The notes beneath the pieces were generated by a model. It ran no database searches, was not told the origin of the DNA, and was given only the letters and a program-made list of their open reading frames with translations. Below are positions 9,353 to 19,975 of a DNA stretch of 64,000 nucleotides, piece after piece. This stretch comes from Paraburkholderia gardini. Its GTDB lineage: Bacteria > Pseudomonadota > Gammaproteobacteria > Burkholderiales > Burkholderiaceae. Both the position numbers and the translations under genes were made by a program. The stretch spans positions 62,001 through 126,000 of the forward strand of contig NZ_CAJQYY010000015.1 in NCBI RefSeq assembly GCF_907164575.1, in the 5' to 3' direction. Position 1 is the first letter of the stretch. The number at the start of each line of letters is the position of its first letter.

Positions 9353-11530
9353 ATGACCCAGATGACCGACCAAGGCGGGCTGCGCATTGCAGCCGGACTC
9401 AAACAGTTTATCGACAGCGAAGCCCTGCCGGGCACCGGTGTCGATGCCACCCAGTTCTGGGCAGGTTTCGATGCCCTCGTGCACGAGCTCGCACCCAAAA
9501 ACCGCGCACTGCTCGCCGAACGCGACCGGCTGCAAACGGAACTCGACGCGTGGCATCGCGCGAATCCGGGCCCGGTGCGCGATCTCGCCGCGTATCGCAC
9601 GTTCCTCGAAGGCATCGGTTATATCGTGCCCGCGCCGGCGGCGTTCAAGGCGACGACCGCCAACGTCGACAGCGAAATCTCCACCCAGGCCGGCCCGCAA
9701 CTCGTCGTGCCGCTGTCGAACCAGCGCTATGCGCTCAACGCCGCGAACGCGCGCTGGGGCAGCCTGTACGACGCGCTCTACGGCACCGACGCGATTCCCG
9801 AAACCGGTGGGGCCGAAAAGCAGAAGGCATTCAATCCAGTGCGCGGCGCACGCGTGATCGCCTTTGCGCGCGCGTTTCTCGACGAAGCCGCGCCGCTCGC
9901 GAGCGGCTCGCACGCGGACGCCACGCGTTACAGCATCGAAGGCAACGAACTCGTCGTCGTGTTGAAGAACGGCGCAACCGCGCTGAAAACACCGGCGCAG
10001 TTCGCCGGCTTCCAGGGCGTGACGAATGCCCCGTCGGCGATCCTGCTGAAGCACAACGGCCTGCATTTCGAAATCCAGATCAACGCCGACGACCCGATCG
10101 GCAAGACCGACGCCGCGCATGTGAAGGACGTGCTGATGGAAGCCGCGGTGAGCACGATCATCGATTGCGAGGATTCGGTGGCCGCCGTCGATGCCGACGA
10201 CAAGGTCCAGCTGTACCGCAACTGGATCGGCCTGATGAAAGGCACGCTCACCGAGGAAGTCACGAAGAACGGCAAGACGTTCATACGCCGCCTGAACGCC
10301 GATCGCGAATACCGCCGCACCGACGGCTCGATGTTCAGGCTGCATGGCCGGTCGCTGCTTTTCGTGCGCAACGTCGGGCATCTGATGACGAACCCGGCCA
10401 TCACCGACCGCGACGGCAACGAGATTCCCGAGGGCATTCTCGATGCGGTCGTCACGACGCTCTGCGCGATCCACGACCTGCGGAACAGGCTGAATTCGCG
10501 CACCGGCTCGATCTACATCGTGAAGCCGAAGATGCACGGGCCCGCCGAAGTCGCGTTTGCCTCCGAACTGTTCGCGCGCGTCGAGAAGCTGCTCGGCCTG
10601 CCGCACAACACGATCAAGATGGGCATCATGGACGAGGAGCGCCGCACGAGCGTGAATCTGCAGGCCTGTATCGCCGCCGCTTCCGAACGCGTCGCGTTCA
10701 TCAACACGGGCTTTCTCGACCGCACCGGCGACGAGATGCATTCGGCGATGGAAGCCGGCGCGATGATCCGCAAGGGCGACATGAAGTCGTCGAGCTGGAT
10801 TGCGTCGTACGAGCGCAATAACGTGCTCGCCGGCCTCGACGCCGGACTGCGTGGCCGCGCGCAGATCGGCAAGGGCATGTGGGCGATGCCCGACCTGATG
10901 CACGCGATGCTCGAACAGAAGATCGCGCATCCGAAGGCGGGCGCGAACACCGCGTGGGTGCCGTCGCCGACCGCGGCCACGCTGCACGCGCTGCACTATC
11001 ACAAGATCGACGTGCAGGCCGTGCAGGAAGAGATGGAACGCATCGCTTACGCAAGCGAGCGCGACGTGTTGCTCAAGGGGTTGCTCACCATCCCGGTCGT
11101 CGACAAGGCGCAATGGTCGGACGACGAGATCCGCAGCGAAGTCGAGAACAACGCGCAGGGCATTCTGGGTTATGTGGTGCGCTGGATCGATCAGGGCGTC
11201 GGTTGTTCGAAGGTGCCGGACATTCACGACGTCGGCCTGATGGAAGACCGCGCGACGCTGCGCATTTCCAGCCAGCACATCGCGAACTGGCTGCGTCACG
11301 GCGTGGTGACGCCTGAGCTCGTGATGCAAACCATGCAGCGGATGGCGAAGGTCGTCGACAAGCAGAACGCCGGCGACCCGCACTATCACCCGATGGCGCC
11401 CGACTTCGACGCATCGCTTGCGTTCAAGGCCGCGTGCGCGCTCGTCTTCGAAGGGCGCGAGCAACCATCGGGCTACACCGAGCCGCTGCTGCACAAGTTC
11501 CGTCTCGAACTGAAGGAGGCCCGCGCATGA
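9353..11530 (+). CDS. glcB: Malate synthase G
   Basis: Condenses glyoxylate with acetyl-CoA to malate in the glyoxylate shunt and glycolate route. The 725-residue length is standard for the monomeric G isoform. Conserved pieces include [14 protein letters not shown] (near 270), [10 protein letters not shown] with catalytic arginine at 339, IVKPKMHGP (near 390), and [19 protein letters not shown] with the catalytic aspartate at 632, both matching the E. coli enzyme numbering closely. The SDR gene starts within its stop codon (ATGA), so the two are co-translated. No isocitrate lyase gene is in this window. Confidence 0.96.
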   Translation: MTQMTDQGGLRIAAGLKQFIDSEALPGTGVDATQFWAGFDALVHELAPKNRALLAERDRLQTELDAWHRANPGPVRDLAAYRTFLEGIGYIVPAPAAFKATTANVDSEISTQAGPQLVVPLSNQRYALNAANARWGSLYDALYGTDAIPETGGAEKQKAFNPVRGARVIAFARAFLDEAAPLASGSHADATRYSIEGNELVVVLKNGATALKTPAQFAGFQGVTNAPSAILLKHNGLHFEIQINADDPIGKTDAAHVKDVLMEAAVSTIIDCEDSVAAVDADDKVQLYRNWIGLMKGTLTEEVTKNGKTFIRRLNADREYRRTDGSMFRLHGRSLLFVRNVGHLMTNPAITDRDGNEIPEGILDAVVTTLCAIHDLRNRLNSRTGSIYIVKPKMHGPAEVAFASELFARVEKLLGLPHNTIKMGIMDEERRTSVNLQACIAAASERVAFINTGFLDRTGDEMHSAMEAGAMIRKGDMKSSSWIASYERNNVLAGLDAGLRGRAQIGKGMWAMPDLMHAMLEQKIAHPKAGANTAWVPSPTAATLHALHYHKIDVQAVQEEMERIAYASERDVLLKGLLTIPVVDKAQWSDDEIRSEVENNAQGILGYVVRWIDQGVGCSKVPDIHDVGLMEDRATLRISSQHIANWLRHGVVTPELVMQTMQRMAKVVDKQNAGDPHYHPMAPDFDASLAFKAACALVFEGREQPSGYTEPLLHKFRLELKEARA

Positions 11531-12282
11531 CGACGCCACACACGAAGGCGGCGACCCGCGCGGTCGTCACCGGCCACACGCGGGGCATCGGCGACGCGCT
11601 CGCCACGGCGCTCCTCGAACGCGGCATTGCGGTGCTGGGCGTCGCGCGCTCGCTGAACGCTTCGCTCGCGCAACGCTATCCGCAGGCGCTCACCGAAGTC
11701 GAACTCGATCTGGCCGATACCGCACAGCTCGCGCAGTGGCTCGGCAGCGATGCGTTGCGCGGCTTTCTGGCGGGCGCGGCGCGCGTCGTGCTGATCAACA
11801 ACGCGGGCATGGTGCAGCCGGTCGGCCCGCTCGACACGCAGGACGTTGCCGCGATCGCGGGCGCCGTCAGTCTGAACGTGGCCGCGCCGCTGATGATGGC
11901 AAGCGCGTTCGCCACGGCAAGTACGGACGCACCCGACCGGCGCATCGTGCATGTTTCGAGCGGCGCGGCGCGCAATGCGTATGCGGGCTGGAGCATCTAT
12001 TGCGCGACGAAGGCAGCGCTCGATCATCACGCGCGCGCCGTTGCGCTCGACGAAACCCGCGCGCTGCGCATCTGCAGTCTGGCGCCGGGCGTGGTCGATA
12101 CGGGGATGCAGGCGGAAATCCGCGGCGTGAGCACGGAGAAGTTTCCGTCACGCGGCAAGTTCGAAGACCTCAAGCGCAACGGGCAGCTGGCTTCGCCGGA
12201 AGCATCGGCGGCGAAGCTGGTCGACTACGTGTTGAGCGATGTGTTCGGGCAGGAACCGACCGCCGATATCCGCGAGCTTTGA
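11527..12282 (+). CDS. Short-chain dehydrogenase/reductase coupled to malate synthase
   Basis: A 251-residue classical SDR. The cofactor motif TGHTRGIG lies near residue 17, NNAGMVQP near 91, and the catalytic Ser/Tyr/Lys set is in VSSGAA and YCATK (near 140-160). The tail after [14 protein letters not shown] resembles sepiapterin/benzil reductase-type members. Its ATG overlaps the glcB stop, indicating one transcript, but nothing shows the substrate. NADP(H) preference is only suggested by the basic residue after the glycine motif. Confidence 0.85.
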   Translation: MTTPHTKAATRAVVTGHTRGIGDALATALLERGIAVLGVARSLNASLAQRYPQALTEVELDLADTAQLAQWLGSDALRGFLAGAARVVLINNAGMVQPVGPLDTQDVAAIAGAVSLNVAAPLMMASAFATASTDAPDRRIVHVSSGAARNAYAGWSIYCATKAALDHHARAVALDETRALRICSLAPGVVDTGMQAEIRGVSTEKFPSRGKFEDLKRNGQLASPEASAAKLVDYVLSDVFGQEPTADIREL

Positions 12283-12383
12283 TCGTCGCGGCGAGCGGTT
12301 AACCGGGCAACCTACGGGTCGCGGGCGCACAACGCCCGCGGCCGGTAAATTGCTGTATGCAAGCGCGGAAGAACGCGAAAAAC

Positions 12384-12692
12384 TCAGACGCGCGGTAAAT
12401 CGTCGATCGATTTTTCGACGTGGCCGCCGGGAATATCCGTATCGATGCCGTCGTGGCCGTCCGTGTGCGAGACGGTCTTGATCTTCGGCCCGAGGAGCCG
12501 CATGCCGCCGAGCGTGTAGAGCGACCACACCAGGTTGCCCGCACGGATCACCTTGACGACTTCGTCCACTTCGACGATTTCATGCTGCGACAGCCACTCG
12601 TGGGTCTTCGGATTGATGAGCGCCCAGCGCACGTGCGTGACGCGGTCGTTAGCAGGGTTGATGCGTACAGCGTCAACAGCGTACGTAGCCAT
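12384..12692 (-). CDS. DUF3892 domain protein
   Basis: A 102-residue small soluble protein beginning MATYAVDAVRINPANDRVTH, which fits the DUF3892 fold (INPKTHEWL, DEVVKVIRAGNLVWSLY). ATG at 12692 has GGAGGT just upstream; a slightly longer start at 12704 would use a weaker site. Function of the family is unknown. Same strand as the next upstream gene, 96 bases away. Confidence 0.7.
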   Translation of the reverse strand: MATYAVDAVRINPANDRVTHVRWALINPKTHEWLSQHEIVEVDEVVKVIRAGNLVWSLYTLGGMRLLGPKIKTVSHTDGHDGIDTDIPGGHVEKSIDDLPRV

Positions 12693-12788
12693 GGCCACCT
12701 CCATCGTCCTGACCGTCAGATCGTAGCATGACGGCCGCACCGCACCGCACAGGACGCGGCGCCGCCGCCCTGCATCACGCGTCGAAAA

Positions 12789-13169
12789 TCACGCCTCGAA
12801 ATCGAGCCCGCCGAGCAATATCGACGGTTCCGCCTGCGAGCGCGAGCCGAAATCGATCGCGCGCCCGCCCTGCCAGTTGTCGAGCTTGCGCGGCAGCGCG
12901 GCGAGATAGCGCGCGAAGCGCGCCTCGCCGCCCGGCGCCAGCAAGCCGTGAATCGCGTCGCTGTCCCACGTTAGCGCAACGTTGAGCGGATGCGCGTAAC
13001 CGTGGCCGGCCGGAAGGATGTCCCCGGTGATGCGTACCCGCGTGGGATGCAGCGCGCCGCCATACGGAATCACGTCGATGTGTACGCGCTGGCTGAAAAT
13101 ACGTACGAGTGTGGCGGTGATGCGCGGCACGAAATCACGTTCGAAGCACGCGGCGGTCTCCTGGTTCAT
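12789..13169 (-). CDS. Conserved-looking hypothetical protein, 126 residues
   Basis: I do not recognise the family. The protein (MNQETAACFERDFVPRITAT...) is compact and soluble, with alternating hydrophobic strands (VHIDVIPYGG, VRITGDILPAG) and an acidic end LLGGLDFEA. Codon usage matches surrounding genes, and opposing frames lack domains, which supports it being real. The start has only a weak ribosome binding site. It is divergent from the LysR gene at 13338. Confidence 0.6.
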   Translation of the reverse strand: MNQETAACFERDFVPRITATLVRIFSQRVHIDVIPYGGALHPTRVRITGDILPAGHGYAHPLNVALTWDSDAIHGLLAPGGEARFARYLAALPRKLDNWQGGRAIDFGSRSQAEPSILLGGLDFEA

Positions 13170-13337
13170 GGTCGTTCGCCGATGAGGTCAGGCTGGCAGT
13201 GTCGTTCATCGGCGCCCGGCGCGCAACGTGCTGCGTGCCAGGCCAGGGCGCGCAGCACCCCCGGCCTGGGATATCCTTTGTGGGGCCGCACCGGCCCTAC
13301 CCTCGCCCATCACTCAACGCACCGTTACAGGAACCCC

Positions 13338-14240
13338 ATGGACCGCCTGCAAGCCATGACTGCCTTTCTGACCGTGGTGGATACCGGCGGGTTCGCGTCG
13401 GCGGCCCGCAAGCTGAAGGTGTCGCCTTCCGTGGTGACGCGCATGGTGGGCGAACTCGAGGACGCGATGGGCGTACGGCTCCTCACCCGCACGACGCGCA
13501 TGGTCCGCATGACCGACACCGGCGCCGATTATGCCGACCGGTGCCGGCGCATTCTCGCCGACATCGAGGAAGCCGAGCAGTCGGCCACCAGCATGCACGG
13601 CACGACGCGCGGCCTGCTGTCGATCACGTCGTCGATGCTGTTCGGCAAGTACTACGTGACGCCGATCGTCATCGACTATCTCGGCCGGTATCCGGAAGTC
13701 GACGTCAGCTGCTGGTTTCTCGATCGCATCGTGAACATCGTCGATGAAGGGATCGACATCGCGATCCGTCTCGGCGACCTGCCGGATTCGTCGATGCAGG
13801 CGGTGCGCGTCGGACAGGTTCGCCGCGTGGTATGCGCTTCGCCGGATTATCTGGCGCGGCACGGTGTTCCCCGCAATCCCGAGGACCTGGCCGGGCGCGC
13901 GATCGTCTCGGCAAGCGGTGTGTCGACGCTATCCGAATGGCGTTTTGGCAGTGACGAGCGCCGGCACGCGGTGCGCGTCAAACCGCGGATGACCACGACG
14001 ACCAACGATTCGGCGATCAGCGCGGTCGCGGCGGGCCTGGGGCTGACGCAACTGCTGTCGTACCAGATCGCGCAGCAGTTGCGCGACGGCACGCTGCAGA
14101 TCGTACTGGAGGCGTTCGAACCGCCGCCGCTGCCGATCCACGTGATGCACCGCGAAGGACGGCACGTCACGCGCAAGGTCCGCACGTTCGTCGATCTCGC
14201 GATCGAAACGCTGCGCTCGAACAGCTCGCTCAATCCATAG
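13338..14240 (+). CDS. LysR-family transcriptional regulator
   Basis: 300 residues. The N-terminal helix-turn-helix ([20 protein letters not shown] ... [19 protein letters not shown]) is followed by a linker and a periplasmic-binding-like effector domain ([39 protein letters not shown]). It belongs to the AaeR/PecT-like subgroup that often controls nearby detoxification genes. It sits just before, and on the same strand as, the GST and the flavoprotein fusion, its likely targets. ATG at 13338 follows CAGGAACCCC; a much longer upstream frame is not supported. Confidence 0.9.
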   Translation: MDRLQAMTAFLTVVDTGGFASAARKLKVSPSVVTRMVGELEDAMGVRLLTRTTRMVRMTDTGADYADRCRRILADIEEAEQSATSMHGTTRGLLSITSSMLFGKYYVTPIVIDYLGRYPEVDVSCWFLDRIVNIVDEGIDIAIRLGDLPDSSMQAVRVGQVRRVVCASPDYLARHGVPRNPEDLAGRAIVSASGVSTLSEWRFGSDERRHAVRVKPRMTTTTNDSAISAVAAGLGLTQLLSYQIAQQLRDGTLQIVLEAFEPPPLPIHVMHREGRHVTRKVRTFVDLAIETLRSNSSLNP

Positions 14241-14410
14241 CGGCCAGGCCGCCACCCGGGCTGAAACACCCATGTGGCGGGCATTCCCCCACTCTTCTCG
14301 TTTCGCGAACGGTCAATTCTCCGCGCGACGGATTCAAACCCGTGACGACGACGCCTAGACTGCAATGGCTGTCCGATACGTCCCACCCGAATCCGTCCGA
14401 GGAGAAACGA

Positions 14411-15031
14411 ATGAAGCTTTACTACCATCCGCTGTCCGGTCATGCGCATCGCGCGCGTCTCTTTCTTTCGCTGCTCGGCATCGAACACGAACTGGTCGAA
14501 GTCGACCTGACGAAGCGCGAACAGAAATCGCCCGAATTCCTGAAACTCAATGCGTTCGGCCAGATACCGGTGCTGGTGGATGGCGACACGGTGATCCCCG
14601 ATTCGAACTCGATCCTGGTCTATCTCGCGAGCCGTTTCGGCAAGACCGACTGGTTGCCCGTCGAGCCGCGGCAAGCCGCCGCCGTGCAGCGCTGGCTGTC
14701 GGTCGCCGCTGGCGACCTCGCCTTCGGCCCCGCCGCCGCGCGTCTCGTCACGCTGTTCGGCGCGAAGCTCCACGCCGATGAAGTGATCGCCCGCGCGCAC
14801 ACGCTGCTCGCGCGCATCGAAATCCAGCTGGCGGGACGCGAATGGATCGCGCTCGCGCATCCGTCGATTGCCGACGTGGCGCTCTACAGCTACGTCGCCC
14901 GCGCGCCGGAAGGCAACGTCGATCTCAGCGCGTATCCGAACGTGATGGCATGGCTCGCCCGCGTCGAAGCATTGCCGGGATTCGTGCCGTTCGCGCAGTC
15001 GCCGGCCGGGCTCGCCGGGAAAGCCGCCTGA
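14411..15031 (+). CDS. Glutathione S-transferase
   Basis: 206 residues with a thioredoxin-like N-domain ([19 protein letters not shown], the cis-proline segment [10 protein letters not shown], and the glutathione-binding [11 protein letters not shown]) and an all-helical C-domain with the capping segment [15 protein letters not shown] follows GAGGAGAAACGA. The catalytic position has Ser/His-type residues (HPLSGHAHR) as in beta/theta-type bacterial GSTs. It lies between the LysR gene and the reductase fusion, so a role in electrophile or aromatic detoxification under that regulator is plausible. Confidence 0.9.
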   Translation: MKLYYHPLSGHAHRARLFLSLLGIEHELVEVDLTKREQKSPEFLKLNAFGQIPVLVDGDTVIPDSNSILVYLASRFGKTDWLPVEPRQAAAVQRWLSVAAGDLAFGPAAARLVTLFGAKLHADEVIARAHTLLARIEIQLAGREWIALAHPSIADVALYSYVARAPEGNVDLSAYPNVMAWLARVEALPGFVPFAQSPAGLAGKAA

Positions 15032-15094
15032 TCGTTCGAGCCTTCCTGCGTGGGCGTATGCGTCCACGCAACGTCTGCCTTGCCGGGAGCCGCC

Positions 15095-17212
15095 ATGATG
15101 ATCGAAGCACCTGAGACGCTTGCACGCTCGCCGTGGCACGCAGGCGAGCTCGCCATCCAGCGCAAGGCCGGCGTCGACAGACGGATGGATGAAGTCGGCC
15201 GCCGTGTGCTGCGCGATTTTCTGCCGGAGCAGCATCGCGCGTTCTACCCGCTCCTGCCGTACGTCATGCTCGGCGCGGTCGATCCGGAGGGCGATGTATG
15301 GGCAACCGTGCGCGCGGGCCAGCCGGGTTTCATGCACGCGCCCGATGCGCTCACGCTGCACATCGGCAATGTCCGCGACGCGATGGACCCCGCCGACAGC
15401 GGCATGGAAGACGGCAACGCGATCGCGCTGCTCGGCATCGATCTCGCGACGCGCCGGCGCAACCGCTTGAACGGCACAGTGCATCGCGAGAACGCGAGCG
15501 GATTCGATCTGCTCGTCGGCACGAGCTTCGGCAATTGTCCGCAGTACATCACGCTGCGCGAGTACGCGTTCGTTCGCGACGCGGCGATTCCCGCCAGCGT
15601 CGCACCGCAGTATGCCGACCATCTCGACGAACGCGCCCGTGCACTGATTCGCGGCGCCGATGCGTTTTTCGTCGCCTCGTACGTGGATCGCGACGAAGAC
15701 GGCGTGACGCAACGCCAGGTCGACGTCTCGCATCGCGGCGGCAAGCCCGGCTTCGTGCGCATCGGCGACGACGGCGTGCTGACGGTTCCCGATTTCGCCG
15801 GCAACCTGTTCTTCAACACGCTAGGCAATTTTCTCGTCAATCCGAAGGCCGGGCTCGTGTTCGCCGATTTCGAAACCGGCGATCTGCTGCAGCTCACGGG
15901 CGACGCGGAAGTCATTCTCGATTCGCCGGAAATCGCGGCGTTTCAGGGTGCCGAACGGCTCTGGCGCTTCACGACGCGGCGCGCGGTGTTTCGCGGCGGC
16001 GCGTTGCCGCTGCGCTGGACGAAGCGCCGCGACGGCGCCTCGCCGAGCGCGGCGCTCACGGGCGACTGGGACGCAGCCGCCAGCCGTCTGAAGGCCGCGT
16101 CGCTCGCCAGTACGTGGCGGCCAATGAAGATCGCGCGCACCGTCGACGAAAGCTCGACGATCCGTTCGTTTCATCTGGAACCAGCCGACGGTGCCGGGCT
16201 CGTGCCGCATGCCGCGGGTCAGCATCTGCCGGTCCGCGTGACGCTGCCCGGCGAAACCAGGCCGGTGCTACGCACCTACACGCTGTCGGTTGCGCCTTCC
16301 GACGGGCTCTACCGGATCAGCGTGAAGCGCGAAGGACGCGTGTCGTCGTATCTGCACGATGCGCTCTCCACCGGCGACGTGATCGAAGCGCGTAGCCCGG
16401 CTGGCCGCTTCACCATCGATGCGGCCGAACGCCGTCCGGCCGTGCTGCTTGCCGCGGGCGTTGGCATTACACCGATGCTCGCGATGTTGCGGCATATCGT
16501 CTATGAAGGCTTTCGCAAGCGCCGCATCCGCACGACGTACCTGTTTTATGCGACGCATTCGAAGGCGGAACGTGCATTCGACCGCGAGATCGCGGCGCTC
16601 GAACAGGCGGCCGGCGGTGCGGTGCGCGTGATCCGCGTGCTGAGCCAGACCGACGGCGCACTCGAATCGCAGGATTACGACGAAGCCGGCCGCATCGATA
16701 TGGCGATGCTGAACCGCACGCTTCAGTTCAACGACTACGACTTCTATCTTTGCGGACCGGCGCCGTTCATGCAGAGCATCTATGACGGTCTGCGCGACCT
16801 GAATATCGCCGATGCACGCGTTCATGCGGAGGCGTTTGGGCCCGCGTCGCTGGTGCGCAAGGTGGATGTGGCTACGGCGGATGCGGCGGGGGCGGATGCA
16901 GTCAAACCGGCGGCGCGGCCCGCGCGGGCTGCCGTGCCGGTCGTGTTCATGAAGTCGGGCAAGGAAGCGCGCTGGACGCCCGAATCCGGGAGTCTGCTCG
17001 AACTCGCGGAAGCGCGCGGCCTCGCGCCGGAATTCAGCTGCCGCGGCGGCAGTTGTGGCACGTGCCGCACGCGGATTCTCGAAGGCGCGGTGGCGTATCC
17101 GGTCGCGCCGTCAACTGAAGTAGCCGCTGGCGAAGCATTGATCTGCTGCGCCGTGCCCGCAGCGGTTAAACCCGGCACGCAGGCACCGGCTCGTCTTCTA
17201 CTGGATCTGTGA
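15095..17212 (+). CDS. Three-domain fusion: PNPOx-like flavin domain, FAD/NAD(P)H reductase, C-terminal [2Fe-2S] ferredoxin
   Basis: 705 residues. Residues 1 to about 340 form a pyridoxamine-5'-phosphate-oxidase-like split barrel (RRVLRDFLPEQHRAFY; NLFFNTLGNFLVNPKAGLVF). Residues about 350-450 are an FR-type FAD domain (RTYTLSVAPSDGLYRISVKR), about 455-590 the NAD(P)H domain (LLAAGVGITPMLAMLRH; DYDFYLCGPAPFMQ), and about 615-705 a plant-type ferredoxin with C649, C654, C657 and C684. The layout resembles a self-sufficient NAD(P)H-to-acceptor electron chain ending in a flavin or haem-degrading type barrel. ATG at 15095 has GGGAG upstream. Probably co-transcribed with the GST. Substrate unknown. 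Confidence 0.87.
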   Translation: MMIEAPETLARSPWHAGELAIQRKAGVDRRMDEVGRRVLRDFLPEQHRAFYPLLPYVMLGAVDPEGDVWATVRAGQPGFMHAPDALTLHIGNVRDAMDPADSGMEDGNAIALLGIDLATRRRNRLNGTVHRENASGFDLLVGTSFGNCPQYITLREYAFVRDAAIPASVAPQYADHLDERARALIRGADAFFVASYVDRDEDGVTQRQVDVSHRGGKPGFVRIGDDGVLTVPDFAGNLFFNTLGNFLVNPKAGLVFADFETGDLLQLTGDAEVILDSPEIAAFQGAERLWRFTTRRAVFRGGALPLRWTKRRDGASPSAALTGDWDAAASRLKAASLASTWRPMKIARTVDESSTIRSFHLEPADGAGLVPHAAGQHLPVRVTLPGETRPVLRTYTLSVAPSDGLYRISVKREGRVSSYLHDALSTGDVIEARSPAGRFTIDAAERRPAVLLAAGVGITPMLAMLRHIVYEGFRKRRIRTTYLFYATHSKAERAFDREIAALEQAAGGAVRVIRVLSQTDGALESQDYDEAGRIDMAMLNRTLQFNDYDFYLCGPAPFMQSIYDGLRDLNIADARVHAEAFGPASLVRKVDVATADAAGADAVKPAARPARAAVPVVFMKSGKEARWTPESGSLLELAEARGLAPEFSCRGGSCGTCRTRILEGAVAYPVAPSTEVAAGEALICCAVPAAVKPGTQAPARLLLDL

Positions 17213-17406
17213 CCCAGGGCTCTGGCAGGCGGGTTTTGGCTGGGCAGCGCGACCTGATCCGATAAACCACCGCCCTGCCCGGATTCGCCATAAGGCGGTG
17301 AGTGGACAGATCAGGCCGTTAGTTGCGTTCTTGAGTCTGCATGAATACCCGCCAGAACGCGACGACGTGGGCCGCCGCCGCGCTCAACATGCGTGCTACG
17401 CAATCA

Positions 17407-19002
17407 TCATCCGGCGAGCGCGGCCTCCTCGTCGTCCACCGTTGCATCCTCTCCGACCGAATTCCGGATCAGATAGTCGAACGCGCCGAGCGACGCTTTC
17501 GCCCCCTCGCCGACCGCGATCACGATCTGCTTGAACGGCACGGTCGTCACGTCGCCGGCGGCGAATACGCCCGGCACCGACGTCGCGCCCTTCGCGTCCA
17601 CCACGATCTCGCCGTGCTTCGACAGCTCGACCGTGCCCTTCAGCCATTCGGTATTCGGCACGAGGCCGATCTGCACGAACACGCCTTCGAGTTCGACGCG
17701 CTTCGGTTCGCCCGAGCGCAGGTCGTTGTAGACGAGGCCATTGACCTTCTTGCCGTCGCCCGTGATTTCCGTCGTTTGTGCGTGCGTCACGATCGTCACG
17801 TTCGCGAGGCTGCGCAGCTTGCGTTGCAGCACTTCGTCGGCACGCAGCTGCGTGCCGAATTCGATCAGCGTGACTTCGCGCACGATGCCGGCCAGATCGA
17901 TCGCCGCTTCGACGCCCGAATTGCCACCGCCGATCACCGCGACGCGCTTGCCCTTGAAGAGCGGGCCGTCACAATGCGGACAGTAGGCCACGCCGTGATT
18001 GCGATACTCGCGCTCGCCCGGCACGTTGATTTCGCGCCACCGGGCGCCGGTCGCGAGCACGATCGTCCTCGCTTTCAACACCGCGCCGTTCGCAAGACGC
18101 ACCGCGTGAATACGGCCCGGAACCAGTGCTTCGGCGCGCTGTACGTCCATGATGTCGACTTCGTAACTCTTCACGTGCTGCTCGAGCGCGGTGGCGAATT
18201 GCGGTCCTTCCGTTTCCTTCACCGAGACGAAATTCTCGATCGCGAGCGTATCGAGCACCTGGCCGCCGAAGCGTTCCGCGACGACGCCCGTCATGATGCC
18301 TTTACGCGCCGAGTAGATCGCCGCCGCCGCGCCCGCCGGGCCGCCGCCGACGATCAGGGTGTCGAATACCGGCTTCGTCTCCAGTTCCTTCGCGGCGCGT
18401 GCGCCCGCGCCGCTGTCGAGCTTCGCGAGGATTTCCTTCACGCCGCTGCGGCCCTGGCCGAACACTTCGCCGTTCATGAACATCGTCGGCACCGCCATGA
18501 TCTGGCGTGCCTCGACTTCGTTCTGGAACAGCGCGCCGTCGATCGCAACGTGACGGATGCGCGGGTTGATCAGCGCCATCACGTTCAGCGCCTGCACGAC
18601 TTCCGGGCAGTTCTGGCATGACAGCGAGAAATACGTTTCAAACTGATAGTTGCCTTCGAGGTTCCGGATCTGCTCGATCACGGGCTCGTCGAGCTTCACC
18701 GGATGGCCGCCGACCTGCAGCAACGCCAGCACCAGCGATGTGAACTCATGGCCCATCGGAATGCCCGCGAAACGGATACCGGTGTCCTTGCCCGGCTCAC
18801 CGATCGAAAACGACGGCTTGCGCTCTGTATCGCCGCGACGTTCGGTCACCGACACGCGGTCCGACAGCGATGCGATGTCGTTCAGGAGCGCGATCAGTTC
18901 CTGCGATCTGGGGCTGTCGTCGAGCGAAGCGATGATCTCGATCGGCCGGCTGACCTTTTCGAGGTAGGTTTTCAACTGGGTCTTGAGATTGGCGTCGAGC
19001 AT
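17407..19002 (-). CDS. ahpF: Alkyl hydroperoxide reductase subunit F
   Basis: The NADH-dependent flavoprotein disulfide reductase that recharges AhpC. 531 residues: tandem thioredoxin folds with the redox pair C129-C132 (SLSCQNCPE), a FAD-binding GGGPAG at 219-224, and the thioredoxin-reductase-like CPHC at 341-344. The C-terminal GVFAAGDVT segment binds FAD. I start at [10 protein letters not shown] (19002), the family's usual start. It lies 150 bases downstream of ahpC, with a hairpin in the gap that may lower its expression relative to ahpC. Confidence 0.96.
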   Translation of the reverse strand: MLDANLKTQLKTYLEKVSRPIEIIASLDDSPRSQELIALLNDIASLSDRVSVTERRGDTERKPSFSIGEPGKDTGIRFAGIPMGHEFTSLVLALLQVGGHPVKLDEPVIEQIRNLEGNYQFETYFSLSCQNCPEVVQALNVMALINPRIRHVAIDGALFQNEVEARQIMAVPTMFMNGEVFGQGRSGVKEILAKLDSGAGARAAKELETKPVFDTLIVGGGPAGAAAAIYSARKGIMTGVVAERFGGQVLDTLAIENFVSVKETEGPQFATALEQHVKSYEVDIMDVQRAEALVPGRIHAVRLANGAVLKARTIVLATGARWREINVPGEREYRNHGVAYCPHCDGPLFKGKRVAVIGGGNSGVEAAIDLAGIVREVTLIEFGTQLRADEVLQRKLRSLANVTIVTHAQTTEITGDGKKVNGLVYNDLRSGEPKRVELEGVFVQIGLVPNTEWLKGTVELSKHGEIVVDAKGATSVPGVFAAGDVTTVPFKQIVIAVGEGAKASLGAFDYLIRNSVGEDATVDDEEAALAG

Positions 19003-19068
19003 GGTCTGGCGGATTCCGTGACGAAGATGGCGGGCGGCGGGCGCTGCGGACAGCGAGGCGAAGATGGC

Positions 19069-19102
19069 CGGGCCGCTGCGTGCATCGACACGCAACGGCC
19101 CG
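19069..19102 (-). promoter_or_regulatory. Intergenic hairpin between ahpC and ahpF
   Basis: 14-base arms (19069-19082 and 19089-19102) form 13 pairs around CATCGA, with no T-run afterwards. It looks like an attenuator or an mRNA-stabilising stem that sets unequal amounts of ahpC and ahpF from one transcript. Confidence 0.55.
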
Positions 19103-19152
19103 CACAGATACACGCCATATCGCATATGGCGCGCTGCGGTGTGACGTGGGTT

Positions 19153-19716
19153 TTAGATCTTGCCGATCAGGTCGAGCGAAGGCGTCAGCGTTTCCGCACC
19201 CGGCGTCCACTTCGCGGGGCAGACTTCACCCGGATGCGCCGCGATGTATTGCGCAGCCTGCACCTTGCGCAGCAGTTCGCCGGCGTCGCGGCCAATACCG
19301 TTGTCATGGATTTCGCACAGCTTGATCTCGCCTTCCGGGTTGATCACGAACGTGCCGCGCAGCGCAAGGCCTTCTTCTTCGATCAGCACGTCGAAGTTGC
19401 GCGAGATCGCGAGCGTCGGATCGGCGATCATCGGATAGTTGATCTTTTCGATCGTGTCCGACGTGTCGTGCCATGCCTTGTGCGTGAAGTGCGTATCGGT
19501 CGACACGCTGTAGATTTCGACGCCGAGCTTCTGGAATTCGGCGTAACGATCGGCCAGATCGCCCAGTTCGGTCGGGCATACAAACGTGAAGTCGGCCGGG
19601 TAGAACACCACGACGGACCACTTGCCCTTGAACGATTCCTCCGTGACCGGAACGAATTCGCCCTTGTGATAGGCGGTTGCCTTGAACGGTTTAACCTGGC
19701 TGTTGATGATCGGCAT
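19153..19716 (-). CDS. ahpC: Alkyl hydroperoxide reductase subunit C (2-Cys peroxiredoxin)
   Basis: Reduces hydrogen peroxide, organic peroxides and peroxynitrite. 187 residues, the E. coli length. The peroxidatic cysteine is C47 (DFTFVCPTE) and the resolving cysteine C166 (GEVCPAKW). The GGLG-type robust segment and the C-terminal YF tail, which cause sensitivity to overoxidation in other types, are not both present, as usual for AhpC. First gene of ahpCF; the upstream dyad at 19768-19803 is a likely control site. Confidence 0.97.
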   Translation of the reverse strand: MPIINSQVKPFKATAYHKGEFVPVTEESFKGKWSVVVFYPADFTFVCPTELGDLADRYAEFQKLGVEIYSVSTDTHFTHKAWHDTSDTIEKINYPMIADPTLAISRNFDVLIEEEGLALRGTFVINPEGEIKLCEIHDNGIGRDAGELLRKVQAAQYIAAHPGEVCPAKWTPGAETLTPSLDLIGKI

Positions 19717-19767
19717 CGTTGCGTCCTTTGTTTGCGTGGTGGAGAAAGTGATGCCATTGTGCCTGGA

Positions 19768-19803
19768 GCAGATACATAGTTAAAGTTGATTGTTTGTATC
19801 TGC
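19768..19803. promoter_or_regulatory. Dyad upstream of ahpC, candidate OxyR-type operator
   Basis: GCAGATACA (19768-19776) and TGTATCTGC (19795-19803) are perfect 9-base inverted arms separated by 18 bases of A/T-rich DNA (ATAGTTAAAG). It lies 52 bases before the ahpC ATG and within the space shared with the divergent cupin gene. OxyR contacts spaced ATAG-like elements; assignment is inference. Confidence 0.5.
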
Positions 19804-19975
19804 GTGATTTGTATTTGCTATTGATCAGGCCAGACGTGCCGCGGGCGTAGAATTTCTGGCCGGAACGTGCATCCGCCGGGCTTTTCCCGGATCGGGTCTG
19901 GTACGCTCTGGCCGGCCGTCGGGCGTGAGACAGCCCTGAAACGCGCCGCGCACGCCAATTCCAGCAGGAGCGCAC

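Noticed and set aside
9305..11539. 744-codon minus-strand open frame
   Set aside because: Shadow of malate synthase G, whose catalytic residues are all on the plus strand.
13847..15733. 628-codon minus-strand open frame spanning LysR, GST and the reductase
   Set aside because: It crosses three real plus-strand genes and their spacers and has no domain.
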